DNA of 64,000 nucleotides from assembly GCA_030549495.1 (NCBI GenBank), contig JAUIRK010001051.1:1426001-1490000 (forward strand), written 5' to 3'. Shown here one piece after another: positions 46,901 to 57,904 of this stretch. The stretch's first letter is position 1. Each line of letters opens with the position of its first letter. The translations under genes were made by a program, and so were the position numbers. Under the pieces are notes generated by a model. That model searched no databases and was not told the origin of the DNA. It saw nothing but the letters and a program-made list of their open reading frames with translations. The stretch comes from Nectonema munidae. Its lineage: Eukaryota; Nematomorpha; Nectonematoida; Nectonematidae.

Positions 46901-47448
46901 CTTCTCTCTAATTTGCATTTAGAGTTAAATTAAAATAGTTTTCAATCGTTACAATTTTATATCAATCAATATTGTCAGCCTCGCGTTAGAAATTTTTTTC
47001 AACAAAGGTCACTTTATTTTTATCAGTACATTTTGCAATTTTTTCAAGTCAAGAAATTTCTTTCAATAGCTATTTGGGAATGAATATTTTGACTAGCTAT
47101 TCAGTTTAAAACAAAATACTCTATTTGAGCAGAGATATTTTTTATAATGTTCGAGTGTTAAATTTTGTAGGTAACACTACATAATTAAATCACTTTTTTT
47201 AAGAAAATTTGTTGATTATTATAATAAAAATATAATATCCAAACAAAATGTTTCAGTTGTTAAAAATGTACTTGATCTATTTATTACAGCTGTCAGAATT
47301 TTATTTGTAGTCAAAAAACGCAATGATTTTCTTGTTTTCGTATACTATGATTTATGTTAGTTTAAATAATTTTTTAATGATTTTGTGTTCTTAGACATAA
47401 ATAATTTTATGAAAAGTGATTAAACTACCATTTTTTGTATACTATGAT

Positions 47449-47725
47449 CAGGGCCGGCCTTAGGCCACTGCAACCTATGCGGCCGCAGTGGGCCCCGCGC
47501 TTCTTATTTTTCATTTTGATGATATATTGTATGATTTCGCTAAATGGAAGGTTGGCAAAGTAAAGTTACTTTGATCGTCATTTTGTGTTAATGAAAAAGT
47601 AATGAAAGAAATTCCTTTTCTTTTTTTCAAAATCTTATTTCTCACTTTTAATATTTTTTCCTACCCACACTGGGCCCGCGCAATCCATCTTGCATAGGGC
47701 CCCGCGAACACTATGGCCGGCCCTG
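47449..47725. mobile_element. hAT MITE, 277 bp, perfect 8-bp TSD
   Basis: The ends CAGGGCCGGCCTTAGGCC and ATGGCCGGCCCTG are inverted. ACTATGAT flanks both sides (47441-47448, 47726-47733). It is absent from copy A of the host element, so the insertion is younger than the duplication. Confidence 0.9.
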
Positions 47726-47989
47726 ACTATGATTCTTTACAAAATGTAAAAAATAAGAGCGTTACCAAAGCACCCTATAAGGGCTAGCTACTACAACATT
47801 GGCTTTTGCTGCTTATAAAAATTTGAAAATATCAAATAAACTATCTGATTTTTTATGCCTCCTATTATTTTAAAAGTATTCTGAGAACAGACAGCTTTAT
47901 TTTAAAATAGTGAAAATTGTTTATTAGTTTATTTTGTCTCCTTTCTCTCTTATGTTAATTATGTAGCAAATTTTTCAATTTTGAGTAAA

Positions 47990-48138
47990 ATGGCAGGTAA
48001 AGGTACCGTGGGTGTGTTTTCATTGATAAGGCACTGATGTATCGCTTATGTCAAACTATGAACAAATAGTTATCGATGAGGAATCGAATCCAGAGGCTTC
48101 CGTGCTGAGTCAATCATCTCAACCAACCTGCTATGCAC
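47990..48138 (-). mobile_element. tRNA-derived SINE, family 1, copy c
   Basis: It occupies the same position within its host element as copy a at 25490-25630. Head, B box (GATTCGATTCC) and CATAGTTTGACATAAGCG body are present on the minus strand. Confidence 0.75.
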
Positions 48139-49301
48139 CCCATAGAGTATGCTGTAGGCCGTAGGGGATACGTCAAATTAGTTTTCAAAAAACTTAAGTT
48201 ATGCTCTAAAAAATTTTAGTTTTTGTTGAAGCTTTATAACTTTTTTTCCCTAAAAGTTATTATAAAAGGCAAATCATTGCAGAATGTTAAAAGTTATTTT
48301 ACTTTTTGTAGCTTGCACCAATTTAGCTCTTAAACTATTTTTGAATGATGCTGAGAAAAATGAAGTAATGCAATATTAATTTATTGTTTGATTTTTGTTT
48401 GCACAATTTTATCTTTATTGTATACCCTTTTTTGAGAGTCTAACTAACTTACACTTATTTATACACTAAAAAGAATGAAGAAATTCTAATACCAAGTTTT
48501 CTAACTTTAGTTCTGTTTTACATTTTTGATAGAAATTACCTCAGAAAAGTATGTAATTTGGATGTGTTTTTTTTTAATTTATTTTTTTTAATGAAATGTT
48601 TTTTCATTTTTTAGGAAGAAGGAACTAATTATTTAAAGGCTTAATTACGAATGAAATAGAATTGACAAGAGAGGAGTAGAAATTCAGAAAAATTTGTTAT
48701 CTTTTTCAAACTTTATGAAAATTTTCATACTATACAATGAAATTTTTTTTCAAACTTTATTTTTTCTCTCTTTATCTTTTTCGGAAGACGCTTGAAAGTC
48801 CGCCCCCTATTCCAATAATTTCAAGGATGTGCGCCCCTGAATCAATTACATTTTTTCCGTATAAACATCGTAGGGTGTCTAGTAGACTCTTTTCCTTCAG
48901 ACTACATTCACTCATAAAACTCTCCAAAATTCAGTTATTTGTTTTCAGTTGTTTTCTCTATCAATCAAATATCCTTTCATCAATTCCTGTAATGTGCCTG
49001 ATAGACTACTTCATTTTCAAATGAAAAGCCTATTCGCCCCAACAATTTTGGATTTTTAAACTAGTGTATATGCGATATGCAAATTTAATTAAAATATTTT
49101 CGCTGAAAGTATAGTATTTAAATTTCACCAATTTTATAAAAAAATATAAAGTAGTCTTATAAATTTAGGTATGCGCTGAATACCCTGTATTTTAAAGGAT
49201 TGCTTCAATATTTGGTCTCCCGTGGTATTTCCAGACCACTAATTTTGAAAATTGCAACAAAAAAATTTCGCCCCCAATGATTTTGAGGATGTGCGCCACT
49301 G

Positions 49302-49965
49302 ATTTAAACATAGGTTGTTTAAATTATGGAAATCTAGTATGCAGTATCCCAGTGTTCGCAGTTACGAGATTCCTATGTTTTTAATATTTGAAGATATTTA
49401 TTAAAAGTTAATCACATTTATTACGCCTTTCTTAATCTTGTGCTAATGTTATTAGACAAAGAAAAAAATTGACATCCGTAATATATTTAATTAAAAATAA
49501 ATAGAGATTAGTATCATAGTAAACAAATTCAATACAAAATTTTCGCAGAGAAAAATAGTTAAGGAGTTTTTGGCTAAAAAGCAAAGAAAATATTCATTTG
49601 AATGAAAGATATGCCAATCAGGAAGTTGTGGAGTAATTTCAAAAATAGACATTTATGCTTTATTACTTCTTTCAGACAGAAGAATTCGAGTGTAGAATTG
49701 ATCAAAAGGAGTAAACTTTAAATGAGGACTTTATCTTCCGAATATGCTTTTAAATGTGAATAACAAGGTTTGGCCAACTTTAGAAGGATAAAATCGAATT
49801 ACTTTTTGCAAAAAATATAAAATGTAGCAAAAGTACTGTTTATATTCTTTGTATTAATTACAAGTTTGAATGAAAATACAAATCATTGAGATAGTTCTTT
49901 AGATAAAATTGGTGTTTGTTTCTTCAATAAAAAGATTAAAAATTTTTTAGAAAAATGAAATGATT
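49302..49965. other. AT-rich DNA, nothing recognised
   Basis: No feature was supported. The right part may include sequence downstream of the CTU2-like gene. Confidence 0.5.
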
Positions 49966-50117
49966 TTTTTTATTTATTTACAGTGAAGTAAAACTCAAAA
50001 AAAACTATTTTTAACCAAGTAACCGATTAAATTTTAGATTGTCGATTATTATATCCATCTTTTTGTTCCTTTTCTTATTATAACAATTATCTTCTTTCAA
50101 ATTTAAATTATAATTTT

Positions 50118-51317
50118 CTAACTACTCTTATTTGTTTCGTATTCAAGAACAAGAAATGGTAATCGATAGATGAATAATTCATCTGTAAACATCTCATAAC
50201 ATCTAAAACATAACTTAAACCTGAGATTAGATTTAAAATATGCAGTTTTTAAAAAATGAAGCTGATGAGAATTATTGCTCATATTAGAGGTGTCTACAAT
50301 AAAAATAGGAAAAAAACACAAAATACAAATCATATCACTTAAGGTAGAGCACTTTGATAATTTACTTCCGGTACACGAAACCGTGTTTATAAGTGAAGGA
50401 AACTCTCTTTGTAGAGTCAGTAAAAAATTTTTGGTAAGAAATTCAACAGACTCTGTATCTTCTAATGAGAAATCGTATGAATTTTTTGAACAATTCATTT
50501 TGAAAAAATAGGAAACATCTTTATCAGTAAAATCCTTCATTGGTTGACATATTAAAATATCTTTAATCCTATAAGACAAAGAAGACATAAAGGAAGAAGA
50601 GTGCCCAGATCCCTGAATCAAACCTGTCAGCAATTGAACAGAAACTTTTGATAAATTATTAGATAGAAAAATATTATACAAATTACATCTATTAGCAAAA
50701 TAAAATAAAAGATAATTTTTTAAAATTGAAATAAAAGTATTTTTAGCACACGTAGAAACAGATTTATCAACCATTTGCCTCAGTTGATCACTAAAAGAAT
50801 ATAATTTTAGGATAAAACATTCAAAAGTATTTTTTTCCAATTTTTCATTGTTAAAGAATATATCAAAACTGTGTTTACAATCCAAAAAAAATAAGGCTTC
50901 TAAGGTAGTGAAATATACATTTGAATTAGAAATATTAAGATAATTCATCAACTTGTATAATCGTTCAATTTTCTTTTGTGAAGATATATTACTTGCGACT
51001 GTGCTGTCATCAATATATAAATAAACTTCATGCAAGTTAAGACGCCGTTTAAACTTGTTACATCCCTTATTGGCCGTCGTTTGCAAAAGATACTTTAGAA
51101 CATATGAATTAATAGAATCATCCAAAAGGATTAACAAATTAATTGTATCTATGTTCTCTTCAAAAAAAACTGGCTTTAATTTTGAAATATTAGATCTGAA
51201 TTTATGAATAAAGTATTCATTAAAACATTCTTTGCATAGAAAATCATTACTTTGGCGAGTAATAATAGTTGCAATAGCTTTACATTTGATACAAAATAAA
51301 TTTTTATCTTGTATCAT
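50118..51317 (-). CDS. CTU2: Cytoplasmic tRNA 2-thiolation protein 2 (CTU2/NCS2)
   Basis: An intact single-exon protein of 399 residues. The N-terminus has two CxxC pairs (Cys9/Cys12 and Cys28/Cys31) and FNEYFIHKFRSNISKLKP, the signature of CTU2/NCS2. A LLILLDDSINS stretch (61-71) stands where the PP-loop SGG motif would be, followed by EVYLYIDDS (97-105). Further Cys residues lie in the C-terminal third (ICILCFFP, LCFRCYEMF). With CTU1 it thiolates the wobble uridine of cytosolic Lys, Gln and Glu tRNAs, using sulfur carried by URM1. The protein is shorter than the human one (about 515), mostly in the C-terminal half. Loss of the PP-loop fits a non-catalytic partner. A poly(A) signal AATAAA is near 49975 on this strand. 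No introns were seen; a retrocopy origin is possible but the frame is under evident constraint. Confidence 0.8.
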   Translation of the reverse strand: MIQDKNLFCIKCKAIATIITRQSNDFLCKECFNEYFIHKFRSNISKLKPVFFEENIDTINLLILLDDSINSYVLKYLLQTTANKGCNKFKRRLNLHEVYLYIDDSTVASNISSQKKIERLYKLMNYLNISNSNVYFTTLEALFFLDCKHSFDIFFNNEKLEKNTFECFILKLYSFSDQLRQMVDKSVSTCAKNTFISILKNYLLFYFANRCNLYNIFLSNNLSKVSVQLLTGLIQGSGHSSSFMSSLSYRIKDILICQPMKDFTDKDVSYFFKMNCSKNSYDFSLEDTESVEFLTKNFLLTLQREFPSLINTVSCTGSKLSKCSTLSDMICILCFFPIFIVDTSNMSNNSHQLHFLKTAYFKSNLRFKLCFRCYEMFTDELFIYRLPFLVLEYETNKSS

Positions 51318-51620
51318 AAGATAAATTCTTATAATTTTAAATAATAATTAGAAACATTATATTACTAGATTAGTACAAACTAAAAAAAATAATAAAATAA
51401 AAAACAAAGCATGGTGGATCCATCAAACCAACTAGGTTATTATTATATCTACAAAGCGATATAAGATTGAAAATTCTCGGCAACAATAAAAACGAGAAGA
51501 GGATAAAAAGTTAAAGAAATAATTCACATGATGGATGAAAAAAAACTCCTAAAAAGAAACATTTTCATATTACTTTTTGTTATATAAACAAAAATAAAAA
51601 AAGATTCACATTTAATATTA
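51318..51620. other. 5' flank of the CTU2-like gene
   Basis: AT-rich sequence; no promoter element could be told apart from background. Confidence 0.4.
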
Positions 51621-51624
51621 TAAT

Positions 51625-51750
51625 AAATCAGATTGCATAGTGGTGGAAACGTAGGGTCTCGATCCAGATAGTCTTGGTTCGAAACTCGATCGTGACTATC
51701 CCTACCATTTGTGCAGTTATGGAATATTATTCTTCGTTTGGATGCGATAC
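51625..51750 (+). mobile_element. Possible tRNA-derived SINE, family 3
   Basis: GCATAGTGGTGGAAACGTAG (A-box region) is followed about 45 bases later by GGTTCGAAACTCG (B box), then a tract like TGTGCAGTTATGG. A single copy was seen, with no target duplication, so it could be a decayed tRNA-like sequence. Confidence 0.4.
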
Positions 51751-51828
51751 AGATAACTAAAAATAAAAACAAAATAAAACCATAACTATCTAGATATACA
51801 TACATAATATCGATAGCTTGGCAATGCT

Positions 51829-53840
51829 ATGATTAGATTAGATTAGAATAAATTTATTTAAAATAAAGATGAACATAGGCACATAACAAGGAGAACACAT
51901 CATAGATAGAAAAAATTTTTTTTTTTTTTTTTTTAGTTGAAATAAATAAATCACAGGTAAACACAATACAAAAGATTATAAGCACATTTCAATACATTTA
52001 TTTTTTACAGAAATAAAAGTAACACATTTACACAAACGTTTCTATAATATATACTGCTACACATATGTGAAAAAATGTTTATATAAATTCTGATAATAAT
52101 AAATAAACAAATAAAACTTTTGTTACTAACACTTAAAAGAGAAGATAAGAAAAAAAATCAAAAGCCAAAAAATGGCCGCTTCTAGATTTTTTTCCAAAAG
52201 AAATAAATAAATAAAATAGAACAAAATTAAGAAATAAAGGATATAAAATTCAAAACACGTTTATAAAATAAAGTAAAACTTTATATGAGTGATCATTCTG
52301 TTTTCAATATGTATGACTGTACGAAATAATTTTTCATGTTTCTTTTAAATAAAGGTAGGGAGAAATTAATATTGCTATTAAATATATCATCATATTTCTC
52401 ATAAAACTCGTTTACCTTCTTTATAACTGAGGTTTTTGAGCTTTTTAGTCTATAGTCAATGCGATTAGGTCTAATAGACCCTCTAGTATTATAATATGGA
52501 TTCGATTTGTATGTTATAAGATCCCCAAAAACGTTGTTCAATTTACCTCTAATGTTATTGTAGAGAAAAACTGCAATTCTCATGAGAAATATATCACTTA
52601 GCTTTAGCAAATTATTTTCATAAAACACAAAAGTCGTATGATCATACTTTTTCATATTGAAAGTAACTCTCAGAGCCCGTTTTTGTAGGATTTCAACTTT
52701 TTTTACCATAAGGGTACCAATTTATTACACTGTAGTTTATGTAGGAAATGAAAAGTTGTTTGTAAATCAATAATTTTACTTTCAACGAGAAGATATTTTT
52801 TGTATGGAACAAAATGCCAATGACGCGATTTAAGTTCATAGTGAGCTTATCTATATGGTCGTTGAAATTCAATTTACTATTGAAAACCAACCCTAATATG
52901 TTATTATCTTTGACCTCTTTTATTCCAGTTGATTCAAGAAAATTATTGCTTCTATTTTTCTTGGATATGATCATACACTTCGACTTCTGCTTATTTAAAA
53001 CAAAGTGATTTGCTTCAAACCAATCATACAGCTGTCCTAGGTGATTATTTAGAGTTTTCACATCAAAAGAACTTCCATCTTTAATTCTAGATACAGGAAA
53101 ATATGCGCAAATGTCATCTGCGAAGAGTAAAAATTTGAAAAAGGATGAAGAAAGAAAATAAATTGTTAATTGATACATTGAAAAGAAGAGGTCCCAAAAT
53201 GGAACCCTGTGGGATTCCATTGTGCAAAAGAATAGCATTTGATAAGATACCATTGACTTTTACCTGTTGATGTCTATCAGAAAGATATGAAGACATAAGA
53301 GACAAAGCCTGTTTGCTTAAATCACATTCATACAAGTTTTTGATAATGGTCGGATGGCTTACCCTGTTGAAGGCTTTAGACAAATCAAAAAAAAACACAA
53401 CTGCCTCATCTTTTTCTTCAATTATATTAACCACTTCCTGTAGTAGAAAAGAATGAAAAACTTCCGTTGAATAGTCTTTTCTAAATCCGAATTGGTGATC
53501 ATTTAGAAAACCAATTGAAGTTAAATGCCTTTTTAATTGATAATGTATAAATTTTTCGAATATTTTTGAAAATGTGGGTACAATTGAAACAGGCCTGTAA
53601 TTGCTTATACAATACTTACTATCACTCTTATAAATAGGAACAACTTTATGCATTTTTAATACTTTGGGAAAAACGGATTCAGTCAGACAAAGATTTATAG
53701 CTACACACAGAACTTTAGATATATATTGTTCCACTAACTTAACATGTTGAATTGAGATACCATATATATCTTTGCTTCGTGTTTTTTTAGATTGGACGCA
53801 TTTCCTAAGGAAGTGTAACAAGTATATAGTAGACATTTAT
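51829..53840 (-). mobile_element. LINE, 5'-truncated, with (CTAAT)n tail
   Basis: The minus strand encodes a non-LTR reverse transcriptase in three successive frames. 53836-53114: YRPVSIVPTFSKIFEKFI, FFFDLSKAFNRVSHPTII, NGIPQGSILGPLLFNVSINN. 53253-52693: LLFADDICAYF, NKQKSKCMII, LGLVFNSKLNF, YINYSVINWYPYG. 52709-52293: a C-terminal tail with RALRVTFNMKKYDH and YNTRGS. Frameshifts lie near 53130 and 52700. The 3' UTR runs to a short (CTAAT)n tail at 51829-51845. The endonuclease and ORF1 are missing. The motifs place it in the CR1/L2/jockey assemblage. Confidence 0.85.
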
Positions 53841-53870
53841 AAGATTTTTAAAATCTGAATAATTAAGCAA

Positions 53871-53990
53871 TTTAATTTTTTGTATGTGGGTTAATATAGC
53901 AAGGATACACGATTTGCCAAAAATTTTACAAAAAAATTATTGAAAATCAAAAATTTATTAAACTTTGAAAAAAATAAAAAAAAGACATAA
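53871..53990. repeat. Direct repeat left of the long-TIR element (partner 55333-55445)
   Basis: AATTTTTTGTATGTGGGTTA and about 90 further bases (ATTGAAAATCAAAAA, AAACT-TGAAAAAAA) recur at 55333-55445. Together they bracket 54.0-55.3 kb. A (TA)n tract follows at 54000-54030. Confidence 0.75.
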
Positions 53991-54120
53991 GGGTTTATAG
54001 ATATATATATTATATATATATATATCTATAGCTTAGTAAAGCTTCGGAGGCATTTTCTATGCTAAATGAATTATGACAAGTATATGGTACATATTTATAA
54101 GGTTTTTAAAATCTTAATAA

Positions 54121-54275
54121 GGGGCGTGAGTATGGTGGGTTAGATGCTGGATTCGATAACTCTAGGTTTTGGGTTCGATTCTCCATCAAGCCTGCTTTCG
54201 TCATAGTTCTATACAAGCGGCGCAATTGTGCCTTTTCGATGAAAACACCCGACAATACCATTATGCTACCATTAT
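54121..54275 (+). mobile_element. tRNA-derived SINE, family 1, diverged copy d
   Basis: The head is GAGTATGGTGGGTTAGATGC, the B box GGGTTCGATTCTCC, and the body GTCATAGTTCTATACAAGCGG with TTTTCGATGAAAACACCC. Body and order match the other family-1 copies, with a more diverged tRNA part. Confidence 0.65.
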
Positions 54276-54323
54276 AATCAGTTAAAAACTTTTTAACAAT
54301 TTTTTTCAAAATAATTTTTTTAC

Positions 54324-55331
54324 GGTGCGTCTTTTTACCCCAACCTACCCAAATCCACCCCTAATCTATCCCAGCTTACCTAAATAAACTTTGGAAATAT
54401 CTAAATCAATGATAAAAAAGAAAAATATATTCAACAATTCCTTAATTTCTATATATAAGCTGCAAGTCGTCAATTTGGTGAAGATCTGATTTTAGTTGTG
54501 ATATTAATTTTTTAACTTTTTTTAATAAAATATTTTCAATATCGAAAGTTTTTTAGATAACTTATACAAAAGTTAACGATTTATATTAAAGCAATTTTTT
54601 ATTGAATAAATTTTCTCTCAAATGTTTTACGTTGTAAAAACGCAACATAGTCGTTAAAAGGCTTTTTTTAGCTATAATTTTTTAACTATATTATTCACTT
54701 TATTATGAATTTTCTTTGTTTATTATTTGTATTTTTTTAGATAAAATGTTTTTCTTAGATGTATTTATAAAAAATTTTTATGATGCTTTTAAAAAGTATT
54801 AAATCACGTTATCTATAAGTTTATCGCATATCTAACACTCTTATTACCTTACCTAGAGAATTTTTTAAAGTAAATTTTTCTCAATCCTTGTTTGCCGATC
54901 TCATTCTATGATTACAACAACTCTTCTCCAACTCTTCTCCTCTTTTGTTTTGGATATTGTGTTCCTGCTTGAATACAATTTATTTTTTACTCACAGTGTC
55001 CATACACTAACATGTTATATTCATTTTCGATTATATACATCATGTTTAATTAACAATAAATTGAATTGAAGATAAATAAATTATACTTATAATTTATACT
55101 GTAAAAATAAATACAATATTCTAAATTGTTATATAGAATATTGTCTTTATAGTGTAAAAATTAAATTTTCGTTTGAAATCGACTAAAATAACTTTCGTAT
55201 AATTAAAAAAATTATGTAATTTTAGATGTATAAATCTAAATATAGTTTTTTTAGAAGAGAACTGAGTAGATTAGGGGTAGATTTGGGTAGATTGGGGTAG
55301 TTTGGTGTAGGTTGGGGTAAAAAGACGCACC
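54324..55331. mobile_element. Long-TIR non-autonomous element, 1008 bp
   Basis: GGTGCGTCTTTTTACCCCAA at 54324 is mirrored by its complement ending at 55331, and the arms go on for about 50 bp as CCTACCCAAATC-type units. The right arm has extra TTTGGGTAGATTGGGGTAG repeats. The interior is AT-rich and non-coding. No clean target duplication was found, so the superfamily is unknown. Confidence 0.7.
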
Positions 55332-55799
55332 CAATTTTTTGTATGTGGGTTAATATAGTAAAAATACACCATTTGTCAAAATTTCACAAAAAAATCATTG
55401 AAAATCAAAAAAGTTATTAAACTCTGAAAAAAACAAAAAAAACACATTGGTCTATATCAGAGGTCTGGTAAAGACCTGAGGGGAGACAACTAGTCAGAAC
55501 TTATTATATCAGAGATCGGATTAGACAACTTGCCAGCCCTTATTATATATTTAAATATAAAAATCTTAAAATGCTAAAAACATACTTAAAGTAAAAATTT
55601 TTAGAAAATATTTTACATACATATACAATGCACCTTATCAAAAATTCTACGCAAAAGTTGAAAATTTATCATTTATGTATGATCCCTAAGGGTATTCGAT
55701 GCCTCGTTAAGAGTGCTATATCAAGAGGAAAAAATTTATATAAGATTTGGGCTATCTCATAACAGGTTCTTGTTCATTAAGAGAGAAGAGAAAGTTATA

Positions 55800-56130
55800 A
55801 AAAAGAAGATTGCAGGTTCAAAAGAATTCCTCAAAATGTTATACGCACTCACACAATAATGTGGTTTTACTTTGTGATAATGCAGCTATTCATGGTGAAA
55901 TCGAAACTATTCAAATTGAAATTAATTTTAGTGTAGTTGAAATATTAAGAATGAGTCGTTATAGCGCACCTTTGAATTCGATTGAAGAGTGATGGGCGTT
56001 TCTGAATTTTCTGAAAAGAAAAAAATCCTTGCTGAAGAATTGAACGAAATGCTGAATTCTACACTAATTTGTACAAGAATTGCAGAATCCAGAACTAAGT
56101 TTTGAAGAATGTATATTGATGCACCATATA
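55800..56130 (+). pseudogene. Tc1/mariner- or ISXO2-like transposase fragment
   Basis: VVLLCDNAAIHGEIETIQI, then RMSRYSAPLNSIEE and, after a stop, WAFLNFLKRKKSLL. The DNA-x-H followed by SPYSPxLNPIExxW is the second and third part of the DDE/D core of IS630/Tc1-type transposases. The Pro in LNPIE is Ser here. Only the C-terminal half is present and a stop follows LNSIEE. Confidence 0.6.
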
Positions 56131-56589
56131 CAAACATTCACTTATCTTCTGTATGAAAAGAATTAATCATATTCAAAAATATTTTAAAACAAATAAAATA
56201 CCATTTAAATTTACCAATATAAATATGTTTTTTATTTTTTGTATGAAATATGTTCTGGCATTTTTTTTAAATAAACTATTTTTTATATGCTTGCTTTAAA
56301 TTCTAAACTTTTATAACTATATGTAGTATGGCTAAAAATTTCTTTAACTCAAGTAAGTTGCACAAAATATTGATTTTCGATGATGGATACCTATTTTGAT
56401 TCAGCTCAGTTTTATTAATTAAAAGTCTGAAGTTTAATTTTTTCAATTTGGATTTCTATATTTTTAATTTGAATTTCAATCCTTTTTTTATTGGTGAGTG
56501 AAAAGGTTTAGTTTCTTACTTACTAACTAACTAATCTTTACTCGGTGATGATGAGTTGCCCCTTTGCCTTGGGTGAGGAATATGTACTG

Positions 56590-57740
56590 AAAATATCAAA
56601 GTTTATTTAGAATAAAAAACCTTTCATTTTTTCCTTGTACCAAAAGAATGCTTGTCTTGATTATTCTTTTTATTTTCTTTACAGATGCCTTGATGTTTGT
56701 ATCGTATTTCGCTCTGGTTTATGTTTACGCAGATTGGCGCAGTTTGAAACACTCTCTCAAACAAAGGCTCGGAAAGTGGGCGGTGATTAGTTTCAACATC
56801 GTCATCATCAGCAAGAGGAAGGAAGAGATGTTAAAACGGCTTAAGAAATCAAGGCTGAAAACGCTGACGTGATATGCAAAATGATTAATGTGGATTTGAG
56901 TAAGGACTTCGACAAAAGCTTGATAGTGGATATGATAAAAGAGAAAGACGTTGGCCTATTTTTGAACAATGCTGGAATTGGTCACTTGAAGAGGTTCAGC
57001 GAGTCCAACATGGAGGATAATTCATATTTTGTCCACCCTAATATCTTGTCAGCGATCAAGCTCACACGGATCATTCTATCTTTTTTGGTTTCTAAGCAGT
57101 GCGTAGCAATCTTGTACATGTCTTCTCTCACCGCCTTGGTCCCATGCCCTTTTCTTCATTTATTCTGCATCCAAAGCTTTCTTGAGGCAGTTTTCCCAAT
57201 CTCTCTGCCTTGAATTGAAAGAGCAAAACATCACCGTGTAAAATGTTACACCTTGCTTCTTTAAATAATAAATGCTTCCTATTAAATTAGAAAAAGGCCT
57301 TTTTGTTCTCCTAAAATATTTGCAGAGTGTGCTGTAAACACGATCGGTCTTCAAAATGGGACTTGTGGCTATTTATACCATGGAATATTTGCCTTATTCA
57401 CATTAATCATCAAGTGGATACTTCCAACAAAATTTTTTAATCTTTTGCGCTTTAAAAGTATGAAAAGAGCTTTATTAACGAAGCTAGAGCTAAATGAAAT
57501 TTAAAGATTAATTCAAAAACAAAATAAATTATTTTATGTTTAAATTTAAACGAAGTTAGATGAGCTGACTCTTAAAAGGTTTCACGTTAGCAAGAATTTT
57601 CAATACTTCCAATTTTATTTTAAAGTAATAGATAACATTTTCTAGGAAGTCATTCCGGTTTTGGAAGGTAAAATAAATGCAAGCACCTTTAATGCATAAA
57701 TATGAAATTGTATCTTAAAAGAGTCGTATTTCAAAGAAGT
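56590..57740 (+). pseudogene. Duplicated pseudogene of the short-chain dehydrogenase
   Basis: It is homologous to the gene at 30955-31872 on the opposite strand. The start MLVLIILFIFFTDALMFVSY matches. An in-frame loss removes gene residues 49-66, which hold the whole cofactor-binding glycine motif. A frameshift follows in the Lys-rich stretch near 56850. The frame resumes at 56869 (MICKMINVDLSKDFDKSL), keeps NNAG, then is lost near 57160 where the Tyr/Lys motif should be. The last part (57340-57500) is again alignable. Homology extends about 45 bp upstream of the ATG and over 200 bp past the stop, beyond the poly(A) signal, and no poly(A) tail is present. That suggests a DNA-level duplication. 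Confidence 0.9.
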
Positions 57741-57904
57741 TAAAAATAGTGTACATGGATATTTTTTCCTCCTCAATTTACTCCAGATTTAATGAGTTTA
57801 ATGGTGCCTATTTAAATTGATATTTTTTGTTTTGTATTTATACTATATTTAAATTTTTTAAATTCATAATTGAAGTTAAATTACGTTTTTTTATTTCAAA
57901 TAAC

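Larger units (their letters stand above)
47155..49301. mobile_element. CAGGGGCG-type element, copy B (partial)
   Basis: From GTAACACTACATAATTAAAT onward it follows copy A (24690-27121) and ends GGATGTGCGCCACTG. It lacks both GGTC-family insertions of copy A. It has gained a hAT MITE (47449-47725) and has about 410 extra bases at 48430-48839 that end in their own GGATGTGCGCCCCTG, so copy B may be two related elements joined. Its left end is truncated. Confidence 0.7.

Noticed and set aside
51640-51720. Functional tRNA gene
   Set aside because: Box A and B-like motifs are present but a cloverleaf could not be folded by eye; SINE-like origin is more likely.
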